DNA of 30,745 nt from Paulinella micropora. Its lineage: Eukaryota; Cercozoa; Imbricatea; Euglyphida; Paulinellidae. This document shows, in pieces, positions 1 through 10,731 of this stretch. The notes beneath the pieces were generated by a model. It was not told the origin of the DNA. It did no database searches and saw nothing but the letters and a program-made list of their open reading frames with translations. The DNA lies in assembly GCA_019918135.1 (NCBI GenBank), contig WBZZ01002482.1, positions 132,501 to 163,245 of the forward strand, read 5' to 3'. The first letter of the stretch is position 1, and every line of letters starts with the position of its first letter. Position numbers and translations under genes: made by a program.

Positions 1-598
1 TTGCTGCACAGCGGGAGTGTATTATCCCCAAGTATCAACCCAGAACCAATTGTATTAATATACATTTGAATTCATCAAAACAGAACCTTCAAGCTTAGGT
101 TTCAAGCACATATAATCTTCCAAGTTAGCGGGATATATTTCAAATTCTTAAAGTAGTGCCCCGTCAAGTGTGGTGTGGAAACTGTTAGTTTTCGCAGTAT
201 TTCTGTTATCAATATCATAAGCGGTATTCTTGTTTTCAGTGTTGTGAAATAGTGTGTGATAAATTTTCTTCAGTCGTTTTCCGTATCCTCTATCAAAGCG
301 GAGAATGATATTTTGTGTAGTGGATTAAGTAATGGAATTTTTAGTAAACATAAGGATAATCAATATTAAAACTCATATCTTCAGCACTCACCACCTTTTG
401 TTGAATTGATTGAATTACATCGGGATTAGTCTCTACAGCAAGGAACAAGTTAAGACTAGAAACAGTTACATTACCAGCGGCAGCAACAAGCACTCCTCCA
501 CCCGTTGAAAAAGCATCGTTATTGTAATAATAAATTTCAGGGGTCTGTTGCCATACAATCATCATATTCAAAATCTCAGGAAACATAGTAGTCTTATC
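1..598 (-). pseudogene. capsid (jelly-roll) gene, downstream half, runs off window
   Basis: The clearest reading frame is 341-598. It continues leftward in other frames to position 1, so the gene is broken by indels and runs off the window edge. Visible features are a beta-strand-rich segment around the text LNLFLAVETNP, then further left KRLKKIYHTIF, a TTLDG segment and an aromatic NWFWVD segment. This pattern resembles the second half of Polinton-like virus major capsid proteins, which build the icosahedral shell. Its upstream half lies at 10979-11680, separated by a gypsy element. The two flanks are in the same reading phase once one copy of the target duplication is discounted. Family assignment is from pattern memory, not a search. 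A different jelly-roll capsid protein is the main alternative. Confidence 0.6.
595..598. repeat. target site duplication (left copy), TATC
   Basis: The four bases TATC directly precede the left LTR and recur directly after the right LTR at 10979-10982. A 4-bp duplication is within the usual size for Ty3/gypsy integration. Confidence 0.85.
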
Positions 599-845
599 TG
601 TTACAATCCCCGAAGATAGCTCAATAAAAAGTCGGTAATACAACCAGACACAAATCCCCAAAAGAAAATGATTTCTCGTTATATTAGCTCAGTGAAGCCG
701 AAAAGAAAACGGCAACAAACCAATGTTAAAATTGCATTAGGTCAAATCCGGCCAAACGATATTGAAAATAATGGGAAAAAACTAGGTGCACCTGACACCA
801 GAAAAAGGGTACTTTTTACCGGCTATCCGGGGGGTGATGCCTACA
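599..845 (-). repeat. 3' LTR of the gypsy element
   Basis: Direct repeat of 10732-10978, about 98% identical over 247 bp. It begins TGTTACAATCCCCG and ends GATGCCTACA on the plus strand, which gives canonical TG...CA ends. On the element's strand it is the 3' LTR, and a polypurine tract directly adjoins it. Confidence 0.93.
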
Positions 846-848
846 GTA

Positions 849-866
849 CCCCTTCCCGTTTTTTTT
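849..866 (-). other. polypurine tract of the gypsy element
   Basis: On the minus strand this reads eight A, one C, GGGAA and four G, followed by TAC and then the LTR. A purine run directly upstream of the 3' LTR is the plus-strand primer site of LTR retroelements. Position and composition fit. Confidence 0.7.
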
Positions 867-1639
867 GAAGGAAATATGCAATATTTTCGTCATATAATTG
901 CTGATTTCTTTTCTGCACAAACGCTACGGGGTGTCGCAACTAAGTGCATTAACCCACTGATAGACGGTGCAGTGGATATATAAAACGCATACGCCAGACA
1001 CGAGTCAACTATAAATCTCCAGCCTAGTTTTTGTAAATAAAAACTCCTCCTTGCACACTTGTTGACCCCCCGTAACTTAATTCTGAGGCAGTATGTCAAG
1101 AACAAATAGTATTACTATTGCAATAAAAGAAGCGTTATAATTTTTCTCCTTCTCCAAAAACACTTCCGATCAGTAAATACATTGTCTTTTAATAACATAC
1201 CCTTGTATTCAATCTGTTACCTCAATATAGTACTAGGGGCCAGACCTAATAACTATATCCAAAGCCGGGGTGAGTGAGCCCGACCATGCGATATGCAGAC
1301 ACAAGTAGAGACGGACCGTGCTGGTATGACGATATTAAGTATATCCAAAGAAAAAAATTTAATATGTCTACTATGAGAACATTTTTTGAGAACATCACCC
1401 TGGATACTTGAAGCAGGGTCGTACCAGGAACACCATCGCTAAACTCACAAGCGATCCCCTTATACGGTGTCGTATCCATTTGCCGATTGACCCTCGCACT
1501 CATATGTTGCGATAAAAATGCCAAGTAACAACAATGGTATAAAAACATTTTAATAAGACATGATCTGACATGGGAACTATGAGATTAATCCACATGCAGC
1601 TTTCAATGTCCGACGCGTGATAAAAGAAAAAAATGTCAC
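867..1639 (-). other. 3' untranslated region of the gypsy element
   Basis: This stretch of about 770 bases lies between the end of pol and the polypurine tract. I see no supported gene. A minus-strand frame of 100 codons (1246-1548) has one hydrophobic stretch but no recognisable motif and no support as an envelope gene. Confidence 0.5.
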
Positions 1640-4600
1640 TTACTGCCTTCGTCGCCTTGCGCGAACCCCTTTGCCAGGTGGCGGGCCGCCAACAAAAGTC
1701 AAGTCAAACTTCGACTCCTCCAGAATGTCCCATATTTTGTTAGGGATGGCGCCCAAAGATAAGTCAAAAGGAATATCAAGCACTCCTCTAGGCAGTGACT
1801 GAATAGTCCACGCAGTGTGGTCTTTGTCTCGAAGGGTAATAGTATCATCCCATGTCTCGAGATTTTTCGCGTCTTTGTACACCGGTAAATATTGTCTAGC
1901 TTTTGGATCCTCAACAGGGTCCATGCTTCTCCAAAAATGGAGTACCGGTTGTATCGTTTTTGCTGCTAAGGATCTCTTCGATGTCCGTGCTGCCCGTGTA
2001 GTCTGCGGGACCGCCACAGCTCGCATGAGATAAAGATCTGAGAGAGTGTCATCGGCAACATGAGGTTCTGCCGGTCGCATCAGATAAAAAGCGTCTCGGA
2101 CCCACTTGATGGCCGCAATCGCCTCTCCTTCCTTCCATCGCACATGTCGAATGTCCACATTACCCGCGTTCTGGTTAGTGTCCTTCTCCCCTCCTCCTCC
2201 ATGGACATCCGTCGCTCGCGTCGACCTTGCCACCTTCCTCGGTTGGTCGAAGATGAGATCGTTTTGCGCTCTCGTCATCTGCGCCTCCGTGAACTTCTCC
2301 TTCGTACCGCCGCGGACTATGGGGGCTTTAGACTGAGTCCCCGCCGCGCTTTTGCGGTCTGAGTCTTCTTTACTCTCCTTCTCGGTCTCCTCCTTCTCCG
2401 TGACAGGTGCCCGATAGGCATTCTCCTCCTCTAAGGTATCCTCCTTCTGTATAGGCGGTACCTCTTGGAAGTCCTCCTTCATCCGTTTCAACGCCTCCTC
2501 AACGGATTCATCCTCAAGTAAGAAGTGGTCATATTTGATCAGCCTTCGAACATTCACAATCTGCATCTTCCCTCTACCCCTGATCTTATAATTCAGAGGT
2601 CCCATCTGTTCCATGACCTGGTATGGTCCTTTCCAGTGCGTAAACAGCTTAGAGCTAACCCCCTTAGGGACTTGAGGATGGTACAAGAGTACAATATCCC
2701 CAACCTGGAAACGGACTTGATCTAAGTGCGCTTGTCGCACTCCTTGTGCGTCAGTCTTTCTGCGCTCCGCCTCCCTGTGCGCCGCAACTATTTGTTCCGC
2801 CTCCATCTTCGCTCTTAGTCTCATCCCGAACAACTCATCCTCATCTGCCCAAGTGTCTTTTGGATGCAGAAGTGAGGTTGTTATATTAGGCTCTCGGCCG
2901 TAAACCAATTGATATGGCGAGACTGAGCTCCTGGCTCCTCCTAATGCCGATGAGGGTAGACAGTTCATTGCAAAGGCAAATGAAGGTGCTGCCTCCACCC
3001 AGGCTCTCTGATTCTCCTTCTTCATACAGTACATCTTAAGCGAGGCTTTGAGAGGTCTATGTACCCGCTCGATCTTGCCATTCGCTCTCGGGTTATAGGC
3101 AGTAACATATTGCCATTTCATCCCGTAGTACTTAGATAGTCTGTCGATGACTTCATTATTAAAGTCAGAACCTCGATCAGAACATATCTTTCTAGGCACT
3201 CCGATCTGCGAGACGATCCTATCGATCAGAGCCTCCGCAGTTGTCTTGCCTGTAGCGTCCTTAACAGGAACAACCCAGACATAATTGGTGGCTCGATCTA
3301 TTGCGGTAAGAAGGTATCTGTACCCTTCTGCCGATTCGGGGAAAGGTCCCACATGATCGATGTGTAAAAATTCAAACATCCCGGCGTGTAACGGGAATGT
3401 ACCGATCAGGCCAAAGTTCGCCTTCAGCGGTGTCTTTGTGGTTTTGCATGGGATGCATGCGTCCACTTCCCTGTCTATCTCCTCCTTCATCCCTTTCCAC
3501 CAAAATCGCCTCGCTATGAACCAATGAGTTCTTTGTCGACCCGGATGTGCCAGTAAGGGGCAGTTATGGGCTGCGACATATATAAAGCGCCTCAACTTCT
3601 CTGGTACCCAGAGAGTCCATTTGTCAGGCTGTGATGCAAATTTGCCATGCTGGCCCTTGTACCACAATAGCCCATCTCTCCACGCCATCTCCTTCATCTG
3701 ATCTTTGATATGTGGAGTCTTTTTAAGCTCATTAGGGTTCTTGTATAACGTTATGAGCTCCTTGAACTCCGGATCCGTCGCCTGTTGCTGCCTCCACGCG
3801 GTAGGCGAGGCGATATGAATAGTACCGTCCTCCAACCTTACTCCTACCCTTTCCGGGTCTTCATCAAGCTCGCTTCGATTTTCCTGTGGAGGTTCAGTAC
3901 AGACCTCAGTCGTCTCCTCCTCTTCTTTTATATTCGCCTTCGCGTTCTCGTATTCCTCATAAGACCACTCAGCGTCTTCGAGAACATGCGCCTCACAGTA
4001 TATGCCATGCTCCGGGCCTTGAGGACTATATCGTAGACCCGTGCGGTCGTAACGAACGCCTCTTGCCATCTGCATCGCCTCTATGTGGCTCACCTCGTAT
4101 ACCTTGTCCATGGACAGGTCCATCATCTCCACTGATGATACGAGAGCCGACACCTCTGACTGAAACTCTAGCCTGGAAAGGCTATCAGCGACTACGTTTC
4201 GCTTTCCCGGTAAGTAGACCATCGTGAAATTGAAACATGACAAGAAAGCTTGCCACCGCGCCAAACGGCCGGTTTGTTTATGATTCATCAACCAAAGAAG
4301 GTTGTGATGTTCGGTCCTAACCGTGAATAGAGGTCCTCCCCACAAGTATTCTCTGAGCCTCTTAAGAGCCCATACTACTGCCAACGCCTCCCTCTGTCGC
4401 GTGCAGTAATTTCGCTCCGCCGCACACAGCTTTCTACTAATAAACATGATCGGGCGCAACTTTTTCTCCTCATCTTCCTGTTGCAGCACCGCGCCAATCG
4501 CAAACTTAGATGCATCCGTGTCGACTACGAACGGCTTCGTAAAGTCGGGCATCATAAGTACTAATCCGCCGTCCTTGGGATCTTTGTAAATGAGATCTTT

Positions 4601-4736
4601 GAGCGTATTAAACGCCTGCAAAGCCTCCTCATCCCACTTCTCAAAGTCTCCGAAATCAATCATCTTCTCCAACTTAGCTCGAGTTGCACCCCAATCGGGT
4701 ATGAACTGGCTGTAGTACTGTGCCATCGCAAGAAAA
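1640..4736 (-). CDS. pol: gypsy pol, RNase H - integrase - C-terminal extension
   Basis: This is the largest pol frame, with 1028 codons from the ATG at 4726, entered from the RT frame by a one-base frame change at the A-run 4733-4736. RNase H is recognisable near the N-terminus (VDTDASKFAIGAVL, then REALAVVWALKRL). Its third acidic position reads TEHH where TDH is usual. The integrase has an HH-CC zinc region ending in CIPC, then a D,D,E core (HIDHVG; CSDRGSDF; GKIERVHR). A GPY/F-type module follows (HWKGPYQVMEQMGP). About 300 residues then extend past the usual end, rich in Glu, Lys and Arg, with no domain I recognise. The integrase inserts the cDNA into host chromatin. Codon use is richer in GC than in the viral genes. 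Confidence 0.9.
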
Positions 4737-5026
4737 GAGTGTGTAACTCCGTGCGATTCTTTGGCAACTGTCTACTCATGATCTCCTCCCTCTTTTCGCG
4801 CGATATCGAGACCCTATTATGAGAAATCTCGTAACCCAAATACGTCACACTTGTCCTGGCAAGCTGACATTTCTTTAGGTTGCATTTCAGGCCAAATGCT
4901 CCGATGCGCCTGAAGACATCTGACAAGTGATCGATATGCTCTTCCATTGTGTTAGAGTATACGATGATGTCATCGATGTACAAAATGCATATTCTCCCGC
5001 CTTCTGTCCTCTCCTTCTCATAAAAC
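4660..5026 (-). CDS. pol: gypsy reverse transcriptase, palm end with YIDD
   Basis: This short frame carries the RT active-site motif YIDDIIVYS, followed by CNLKKCQ and TYLGYEIS, which are standard Ty3/gypsy RT landmarks. It joins the upstream RT frame at the A-run 5022-5025 and the downstream RNase H frame at 4733-4736. Both joins need a -1 change, meaning one base missing from a homopolymer. These are best read as indels or sequence errors inside one pol gene, since programmed shifts inside RT would be unprecedented as far as I know. Confidence 0.85.
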
Positions 5027-6239
5027 CATCCTCCGACTGGTCGTCATATTGACCGCTCAACATCTTCTGCATCGCCTTCTGAAAGAGCCCCGGGGCCTGT
5101 TTGAGTCCCATTGGAAGCACCTTCCACTTGTATATTTCCATACCCACAACGAATGCAGTCAGCCATCTGGATTTCTCGTCCAGTGGTATCTGCCAGAAGC
5201 CGTTCTTAAGGTCAATGACCGAATAGAATTTAGCATTCCGCAGCACCCTTCTGCCTTCTTCTAAGGTCGGCAGAGGATTTCTCTCTTCCTCTAGCACCTT
5301 ATTCACACGGGCATAATTGATCGTCAAGCGCCATTCTCCTCCTGGCTTAGGGACGATTTTCGGTTGAGAGACAATTGGAGATGTAGATCTCTCAATAAAG
5401 TCCTCATCGAGCAACTGTCTCACATTCTCCTCCGCTATTTTTGCCTCATGTATGCTCAAATTTGCCCTCCGTGGTGCCGGAGATGGCTCCGCACCCGGTA
5501 TCTTGTAAATGACAGCAGTGAAGTCATCCGACTTTACACCACCTGCCCGAGGAGGGTCGAAAATTTCTCTGTACGCCTCCATCTTAGCTTTGAGAAACGC
5601 CTTCTCTCTCTCCGAACCCACTCCTTCTTCTAAAATTTTCCGCGCCGCTGCTTGGAAATCTTCCTCCGACATCTTCTTATGCTCCTTGAGGGGCGCTAAG
5701 TCCTCCTCCAAACTCAAATCTTCCTCGGACAAATCGTCTAGTCCCGTTCTTTCATACGTGACTGTGTCCGGCTCATCATCATGACCCAGCCCGACAAGCA
5801 TATCAATAAGGTTCGCGTATTGTATCGGAGCCTTACGGGTGTAGAAACCATCAAAGCATGTGAAAGCTTGAGGTATCAATTTCAACTTGTCCTGGGCTCT
5901 GAGCTTTTGCTTGTATGCACTGCTCTGCTCCCGAGACCCGAGTCGACAAGCCACCACTAACTGTTGCTTGCGAGAAGGAACAGGTATAGGATGATCAATA
6001 AGCCGGTCCCTTATCTCCTGTGCCCAGATCGCCTTCTCATTGTATGGCAGAATGACAGTATACGGCTTGTTACTCTCAAATAGAGTCCGTAGACACTTTT
6101 TCACTTCAGTTAATGAGCGCGGCCAGGTAGGCACATCGCCCCAAAAGTTCGTGATAAAAGTTTTAATGTCATCCGCTGGAGTATCGGGGATACGCCCCTT
6201 CCTCCTTGGCACAAACGCCTCTCTCTTCTCATCTGACAC
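4985..6239 (-). CDS. pol: gypsy reverse transcriptase, N-terminal part
   Basis: Contains the RT fingers and palm: INYARVNKV, then VIDLKNGFWQIPLDEKS with the first catalytic Asp, then MGLKQAPGLFQ. The reading frame formally runs to 4887, but RT sense is lost at 5022-5025, where the YIDD frame takes over. It lies in the same frame as the upstream protease region, separated only by a TAA at 6249-6251. RT and protease are therefore probably one polyprotein with a stop between them. The N-terminal 200 or so residues are acidic and not assigned. Confidence 0.88.
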
Positions 6240-6248
6240 CTTCGCATG

Positions 6249-7388
6249 TTAACAGTAGCCATTAGTAATATGGACATCTGCCCCGCCACCTTCTGCGAAT
6301 CTGGCCAACGACGGGCACTGTTTCGCAACACATATTATCTCCTCATTACGCGCTACGACTAAGTCATCAATAGACTTTCTGTCCCATGCGGGAATCGTAA
6401 CCGTATACGCCTGCATCTCCGTCTCCCAATTGTCGGTCCAGGTCAGTTCGTCCGGCACTGTGACATAGGGGTGTACATAGGCTTCAGTTGCCTCATGTAC
6501 GAAGGCCAACTTTTTCCTCTCCGTTGCTAGACTCAGCTCAAAAGCCTCGTATGAGTCAGTAGCAGTCATCGGATTAATATCCTCCTCCTCTCCATTCTTC
6601 ACTCCATAAATCACCCGCCGTGCGGCGCAATCGATCACAGCCCCCATCGTAGCCAATTGGTCATACGACAGCAGGATTGAACCGTGGTAATCGGGGACAA
6701 CATAGAGGTCCGCACGATATACTCGACCGGATTTCAATTTGAAAATTAATGTGACGATGCCCGTAATTTCCGTACGGCTGCCTACCCCTTTTAGGGTCCC
6801 CTTTGTTTTTCTAGTGTTTTTGTCCACCCATGTCCGGTGACTATTCAAAAACTTCTGGCCGACAATATTAATATTCGCCATCGTATCATTACCAACTTTT
6901 AATGTGGTTTGTAAAGTTTCACAAAAGAGGTCAGTGTAGCATAGCGCGTCTGGTCTATGTAAACTAGCCGCTAGCACATGAATTTTTCGTTCTAGGGTTT
7001 TGAGTCTAAGCTCAAGTTCCTTGTCCTCTTCTCGTTCTCCCCCCTTTTCCGCCAACTTAACTTCTTGAGTCTCCGGGGCTTCCGGTATCTCGAGTGTCTT
7101 TTGGACAGAGTCTGGTACACCGAGTGTACTCGTGTCTATAGCAGAGACTATTGAGTCCTTTGGCGGGGGTACGGTCCGCTGCTTCTTCGTAGGAGAAGAC
7201 CTAGCCTTTGGTTTCGGCTTCCTCTCCTCCATCGCCTTCTTCGCCTTCCTATTCGCATCATCTATCATATTAGCCCTCGAAGGATGAACTAGCAAGTGCT
7301 TACCTTGAGGCTTGTGAGGCTGTGTGCCTTCACCTTCACGTCTGGGAGGAACGGAACCGTTCGTATCCTGTTCATCAACAGTAGGCAT
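6249..7388 (-). CDS. pol: gypsy pol N-terminal region, candidate aspartic protease
   Basis: A 379-codon frame with a Lys/Pro/Glu-rich N-terminus. A segment with the shape of a retroviral protease follows: NDTMANINIVGQKFL in the place of the usual DTGA active site, then GTLKGVG and later GSILLSYDQLATMGAVID, which resembles the second half of gypsy proteases. If correct, the flap-side Gly of DTG is replaced by Met, so activity is doubtful. The first ATG is at 7388. The frame is open upstream over a purine-rich stretch to a TGA at about 7482, so there is no direct frame overlap with gag. Confidence 0.6.
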   Translation of the reverse strand: MPTVDEQDTNGSVPPRREGEGTQPHKPQGKHLLVHPSRANMIDDANRKAKKAMEERKPKPKARSSPTKKQRTVPPPKDSIVSAIDTSTLGVPDSVQKTLEIPEAPETQEVKLAEKGGEREEDKELELRLKTLERKIHVLAASLHRPDALCYTDLFCETLQTTLKVGNDTMANINIVGQKFLNSHRTWVDKNTRKTKGTLKGVGSRTEITGIVTLIFKLKSGRVYRADLYVVPDYHGSILLSYDQLATMGAVIDCAARRVIYGVKNGEEEDINPMTATDSYEAFELSLATERKKLAFVHEATEAYVHPYVTVPDELTWTDNWETEMQAYTVTIPAWDRKSIDDLVVARNEEIICVAKQCPSLARFAEGGGADVHITNGYC

Positions 7389-7468
7389 AACTGTGACTGT
7401 CGGATTAAAAAGAACAGTTTTTATCTCCTTCTCTCTCTTCTTTTCCTCTCTCTTCTCCTCCCGTCAGT

Positions 7469-9018
7469 CTACGACGACAACACGCTCACCTGAGCCGGTG
7501 TCTTGGTCTTGACGTCCCCCCTCCGTAGCGTATAAGCTTGCTGGGGGTAGTTGGAGCTGGAACTGGTGCTATAATTCCAGTATCCGTGTCCTCTGGGAGG
7601 GCGCGCTGGGGTCCGTCCTCCCCTTCCACGAAAGCCTCGTCCTCGTGGTGCCGCCCCTCTTGGTGTCCCTCGGGACCCTCGTGACGATCCTCTCGTCTCT
7701 CCTCCTCCTCTAGTCGGCGCCTTTGATCGGCCCGATGTCTCTCTCTTCTCCCTTCTCTTCATTCTGTCAAGGAAGTAAATGATGGCCTCCCGGAACTCCG
7801 CATCCGAGACCATATTCGCATTCCACCTCCCCTCCTCCAACTCCTTCTTGTACATGGAGTACATGGTCTTTTTCATGCCTTCGAGCTCTCTAAGGAAAAG
7901 ATTTCGCTGCCTATCATCAAGAGAGTCGTGGCTGAAGAGGCAATTGCCTACTCCTTTCTGTGCCTCATGCTTACACGCCATGTATGAAAAATAGCGGTAG
8001 CACGGCGTCGGCTCATCTCTCCCCCTCTTGAGACCTGCCGTTCGAGTTGCATGTGCTGCTTGAGCACCTCCAACCCCCTGTGTCGCGGCACTGGAGAATG
8101 ACTCGGTGGCCGTGTCCAATTCGGAACACGCGTCGAGCACCTCCTTGAACAGGTCGCCCGGCGGAGTAGCCGCTACAGTCCTCTCGTATATATTCGTTTC
8201 TAAAAAATCCGCCGTCTTCACCGCCGTGAAGGTCGGACAGGACTGTATGATCCTTGCGAGCTTGCTCGGGTGTCGTGTACACAAAGCACTCAGGAAGTAC
8301 AAAATGATAGACTTCCGGCTATAAAAGAGCCCGTACTTGGCGCTGACCTCAGTGAGGATCGCTGCCAACCTCGTGCCAATGCCCAGCCCTTCGTTCACCT
8401 CTTGAAAAATCTCAAACCCAATCAAAGTACCAGTGCACAGGTGCTGATACCCATGAGTTTTAAAGTATTGCAAGAGGACGGCAACTGGCACCGTGCATTG
8501 CAGGTCTGAGGCTGCTCTCCTAGCCGCCACCTCTACCGCTCTCATCGCCTTGTACTCCCCAACATCAAACCCTTGTGTGATGATTGATGGGTCCAACAAG
8601 GTGTACAACGCCTCATATTCCTGTGTTTCGTCCGTTGGATGCTGCTTCATACAAGCATCAATTCTTCTGAGCTTGTCTCGAAGGTTCGCATCCGTGTCCT
8701 TCTGACTCGCTGTCTCTGCATACAGCGTCAGAGCAGTGGCATCGGACTTTGTATATTTTTGGAAGGCCTGTATGATAGCCTGTCTGTCCTTTTTGTCATT
8801 ACTGTTGACAATAACAGTGGTAGGCGCTGAGCTAGTCGCAGGGGCCGAAGGGGCTGTGTGGGCTGACGGGGCGGAGCGGCCCGAGGGAGCCATATAAGAT
8901 CCAGAGGAATATTTGGGTCCCTTTGTTCCCGCCGCCTTGGCTAATGCAATCTTTGCCTCCATCTCCTTCTTTTCTTTCTCAGCCGCTAGCTCTTTGATAT
9001 ACAGCTCTTGGGCATGAT
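7469..9018 (-). CDS. gag: gypsy gag, C-terminal part with CCCH finger and RGG tail
   Basis: The first ATG in this frame is at 8962, but coding sense extends up to about 9018, where the upstream gag frame can enter by a -1 change. It has a lysine/alanine-rich start, a helical capsid-like middle, and a cysteine-histidine cluster at CYRYFSYMACK...NCLFSH that looks like a CCCH zinc finger. An Arg-Gly-rich tail (RGRGFRGRGGRTP) follows, as in RNA-binding nucleocapsid regions. It packages the element RNA in a particle. A CCCH finger in place of a CCHC knuckle is unusual for gag. Confidence 0.75.
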
Positions 9019-9972
9019 GAAAAAAGACAGGATCTCAGCTGCCTTCCGAAGGAACAAGGCCTTCTCCGCCAACTCCTTCTCTCCCGCTTTATTGGTGGGG
9101 GGTGGTGCGGCCGTCCCCTCCAAGATCGTATGATCCTTCGTGAAGACCCACCTCTTCCATGCGTCATCCTTCACCAAGGCCGCATGCAGCTTCTTCATCC
9201 TCGTCACCCCTCCAGCTTCGCCTTCTATTTCCCTCAGGGCCGGGTGAAGGTCCCTGCCAAACTGGGTGTGTTGGAGTTTACCCAGGTCCACTAACTTGGC
9301 CTCCATAAGTTTCAGAGACACATCCATGACATTGATCTGTCCTTTTGGATTCCTGAACTTAAACTCCTTTTCCACTCTCTTTATTGAATCAATGTCCTGA
9401 CCAGGATCGAGCAACCTAGCCAGTGCTCTTGTGTTCCATGGCAGCACAGTCTTTCCAGTATGGTACTCAAAGAGTATAGCACACTCAAACACTGTCCATG
9501 AGAGGTCGAGTAGCTCCAGTAAAGACATATTGTCCCCAAATGAGACATGTTGCACCTGTAACTGTGCACCGTCGTCTCTGAGGAATTCTGCGAGAGGCAG
9601 AGCTTGCCTTGGGAGAGGGTAACAGATGTCCTCCTTCTTCAAGGGTTGTCCCCATCGCATTTCTTGGGGAATGTATAGCCATTTATAGGCCTCATCCTTC
9701 CCTTTCTTCTCCTCAAACTCCTTCTTACTTAGTTTGCCATATTCGGCCACAAACCTCGCTTCCTCTCCTCCCTTCTGCTCCTCCTCGACTTCCTCTGCTC
9801 CTCCTGTGTCAAAGGAAGGCGCAGTAAAAAATTGATTCTCTGCTCCTCCTGTGTCAAAGGAAGGTGCCAGATCTCCTCCTTCTGCATGAGAGTCAACGAA
9901 CTCCTCTTCGTTTCCTGGGGTTCGCTCACTCTCCCCCCCTCCTTCCTGCCAGTCTTCAGACCTAGTAGACAT
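8986..9972 (-). CDS. gag: gypsy gag, N-terminal part
   Basis: 328 codons from the ATG at 9972, the first gene after the leader. The acidic N-terminus carries a duplicated APSFDTGGAE segment, encoded by a 27-base direct repeat. The rest is helical and charged, without a motif I recognise. In this frame it ends at 8986 in unrelated sequence, whereas a -1 change at the T TTT TTC heptamer (9019-9025, minus strand) continues smoothly into the C-terminal gag frame. The position in the element and the join are what identify it as gag. Confidence 0.7.
   Translation of the reverse strand: MSTRSEDWQEGGGESERTPGNEEEFVDSHAEGGDLAPSFDTGGAENQFFTAPSFDTGGAEEVEEEQKGGEEARFVAEYGKLSKKEFEEKKGKDEAYKWLYIPQEMRWGQPLKKEDICYPLPRQALPLAEFLRDDGAQLQVQHVSFGDNMSLLELLDLSWTVFECAILFEYHTGKTVLPWNTRALARLLDPGQDIDSIKRVEKEFKFRNPKGQINVMDVSLKLMEAKLVDLGKLQHTQFGRDLHPALREIEGEAGGVTRMKKLHAALVKDDAWKRWVFTKDHTILEGTAAPPPTNKAGEKELAEKALFLRKAAEILSFFIMPKSCISKS
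9019..9025 (-). promoter_or_regulatory. possible -1 frameshift heptamer T TTT TTC in gag
   Basis: In the upstream gag frame the codons read TCT TTT TTC. A -1 slip on this X XXY YYZ heptamer gives exactly the frame that continues gag. The same break would also result from loss of one T from the run, so this is only a candidate recoding site. Confidence 0.3.
9793..9864 (-). repeat. 27-base direct repeat inside gag
   Basis: Two perfect 27-base copies lie at 9793-9819 and 9838-9864, each starting CTCTGCTCCTCCTG on the plus strand. The copies are 45 bases apart, a multiple of three. They encode the duplicated acidic motif APSFDTGGAE. Confidence 0.85.
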
Positions 9973-10711
9973 GGATGCTGAAGGAATACGGATGAGACAG
10001 AGTTGTTTCTACCCAGTAATTGCTCTGTTCGTCTATGAGGAACGAATAGAGAGAAAAACGAAAAGACAGTATAGAGACAGAGCGTCTCACCTCTATGTCT
10101 TATGTGTTTTTTTTTGTGAGAAAGAAGTAATCTGTACGACTTTCTCTGAAAATTTGATCTCCTTCTCCACTCCTCTTTTCTTTTTCTCTTTTTGTTGTTG
10201 TATCTGTTATGAGGTACGAGGACCTATGTACAGATAATGTCAAAGAGGCTAGAGAAGCACTCCTTGAGAAGTCGACTTGTCGTCTGACACTTGTTCAGAC
10301 CTATTGTCGAAAGACAGTCAGAGATTTGCAAAAATACTCTGATGTGTGTGGTTTGAGAGGCAACAAAGTGCACAGACTTGAAAGGTAGAGTACTACGCTC
10401 GTGTCCTTCAAGTTTGTTTGTATCTGTGAGTGTTTGTTTGTACGTCTGTTGACCTACTCTGTCTCTGTCTCAAGAGAGAACAAAAGAACAGCTACGAGGT
10501 CTGGTGTCTGGCCTCCTTGTGAGGACACAGATACAGGCTGTGGAGAGGGTACTGAGACACCTACTCACAAACGCCTAGACGTCTAGTTTTGCAAAAAGAG
10601 CTGTGTGGGGATGTGCTGGAGTATTTGTTTTTTGGAACACCTACTCAGAAGAGATAGGTCTGTCCAATTTTTCTTTCTGCTGTTCCAAAAACAAGCCAGA
10701 AAAGAAATCAG
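9973..10711 (-). other. leader (5' untranslated region) of the gypsy element
   Basis: About 740 bases between the primer-binding site and the gag start. No supported gene on either strand, only short frames without motifs. A long leader could hold packaging or translation signals, but nothing specific is visible. Confidence 0.5.
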
Positions 10712-10730
10712 CCTTGTGCTGGTGACTCCA
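10712..10730 (-). other. candidate tRNA primer-binding site
   Basis: One base inside the 5' LTR, the minus strand reads TGGAGTCACCAGCACAAGG. It starts with TGG, as expected for a sequence complementary to a tRNA 3' CCA end. I cannot name the tRNA. Confidence 0.65.
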
Positions 10731-10731
10731 A

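Noticed and set aside
668..868. Plus-strand frame of 66 codons rich in Lys/Arg.
   Set aside because: It lies almost entirely in the 3' LTR and is frameshifted in the other LTR copy, so it is a chance frame.
1246..1548. Minus-strand 100-codon frame in the gypsy 3' region, considered as an envelope gene.
   Set aside because: One hydrophobic stretch only, no signal peptide or cleavage pattern, and too short.
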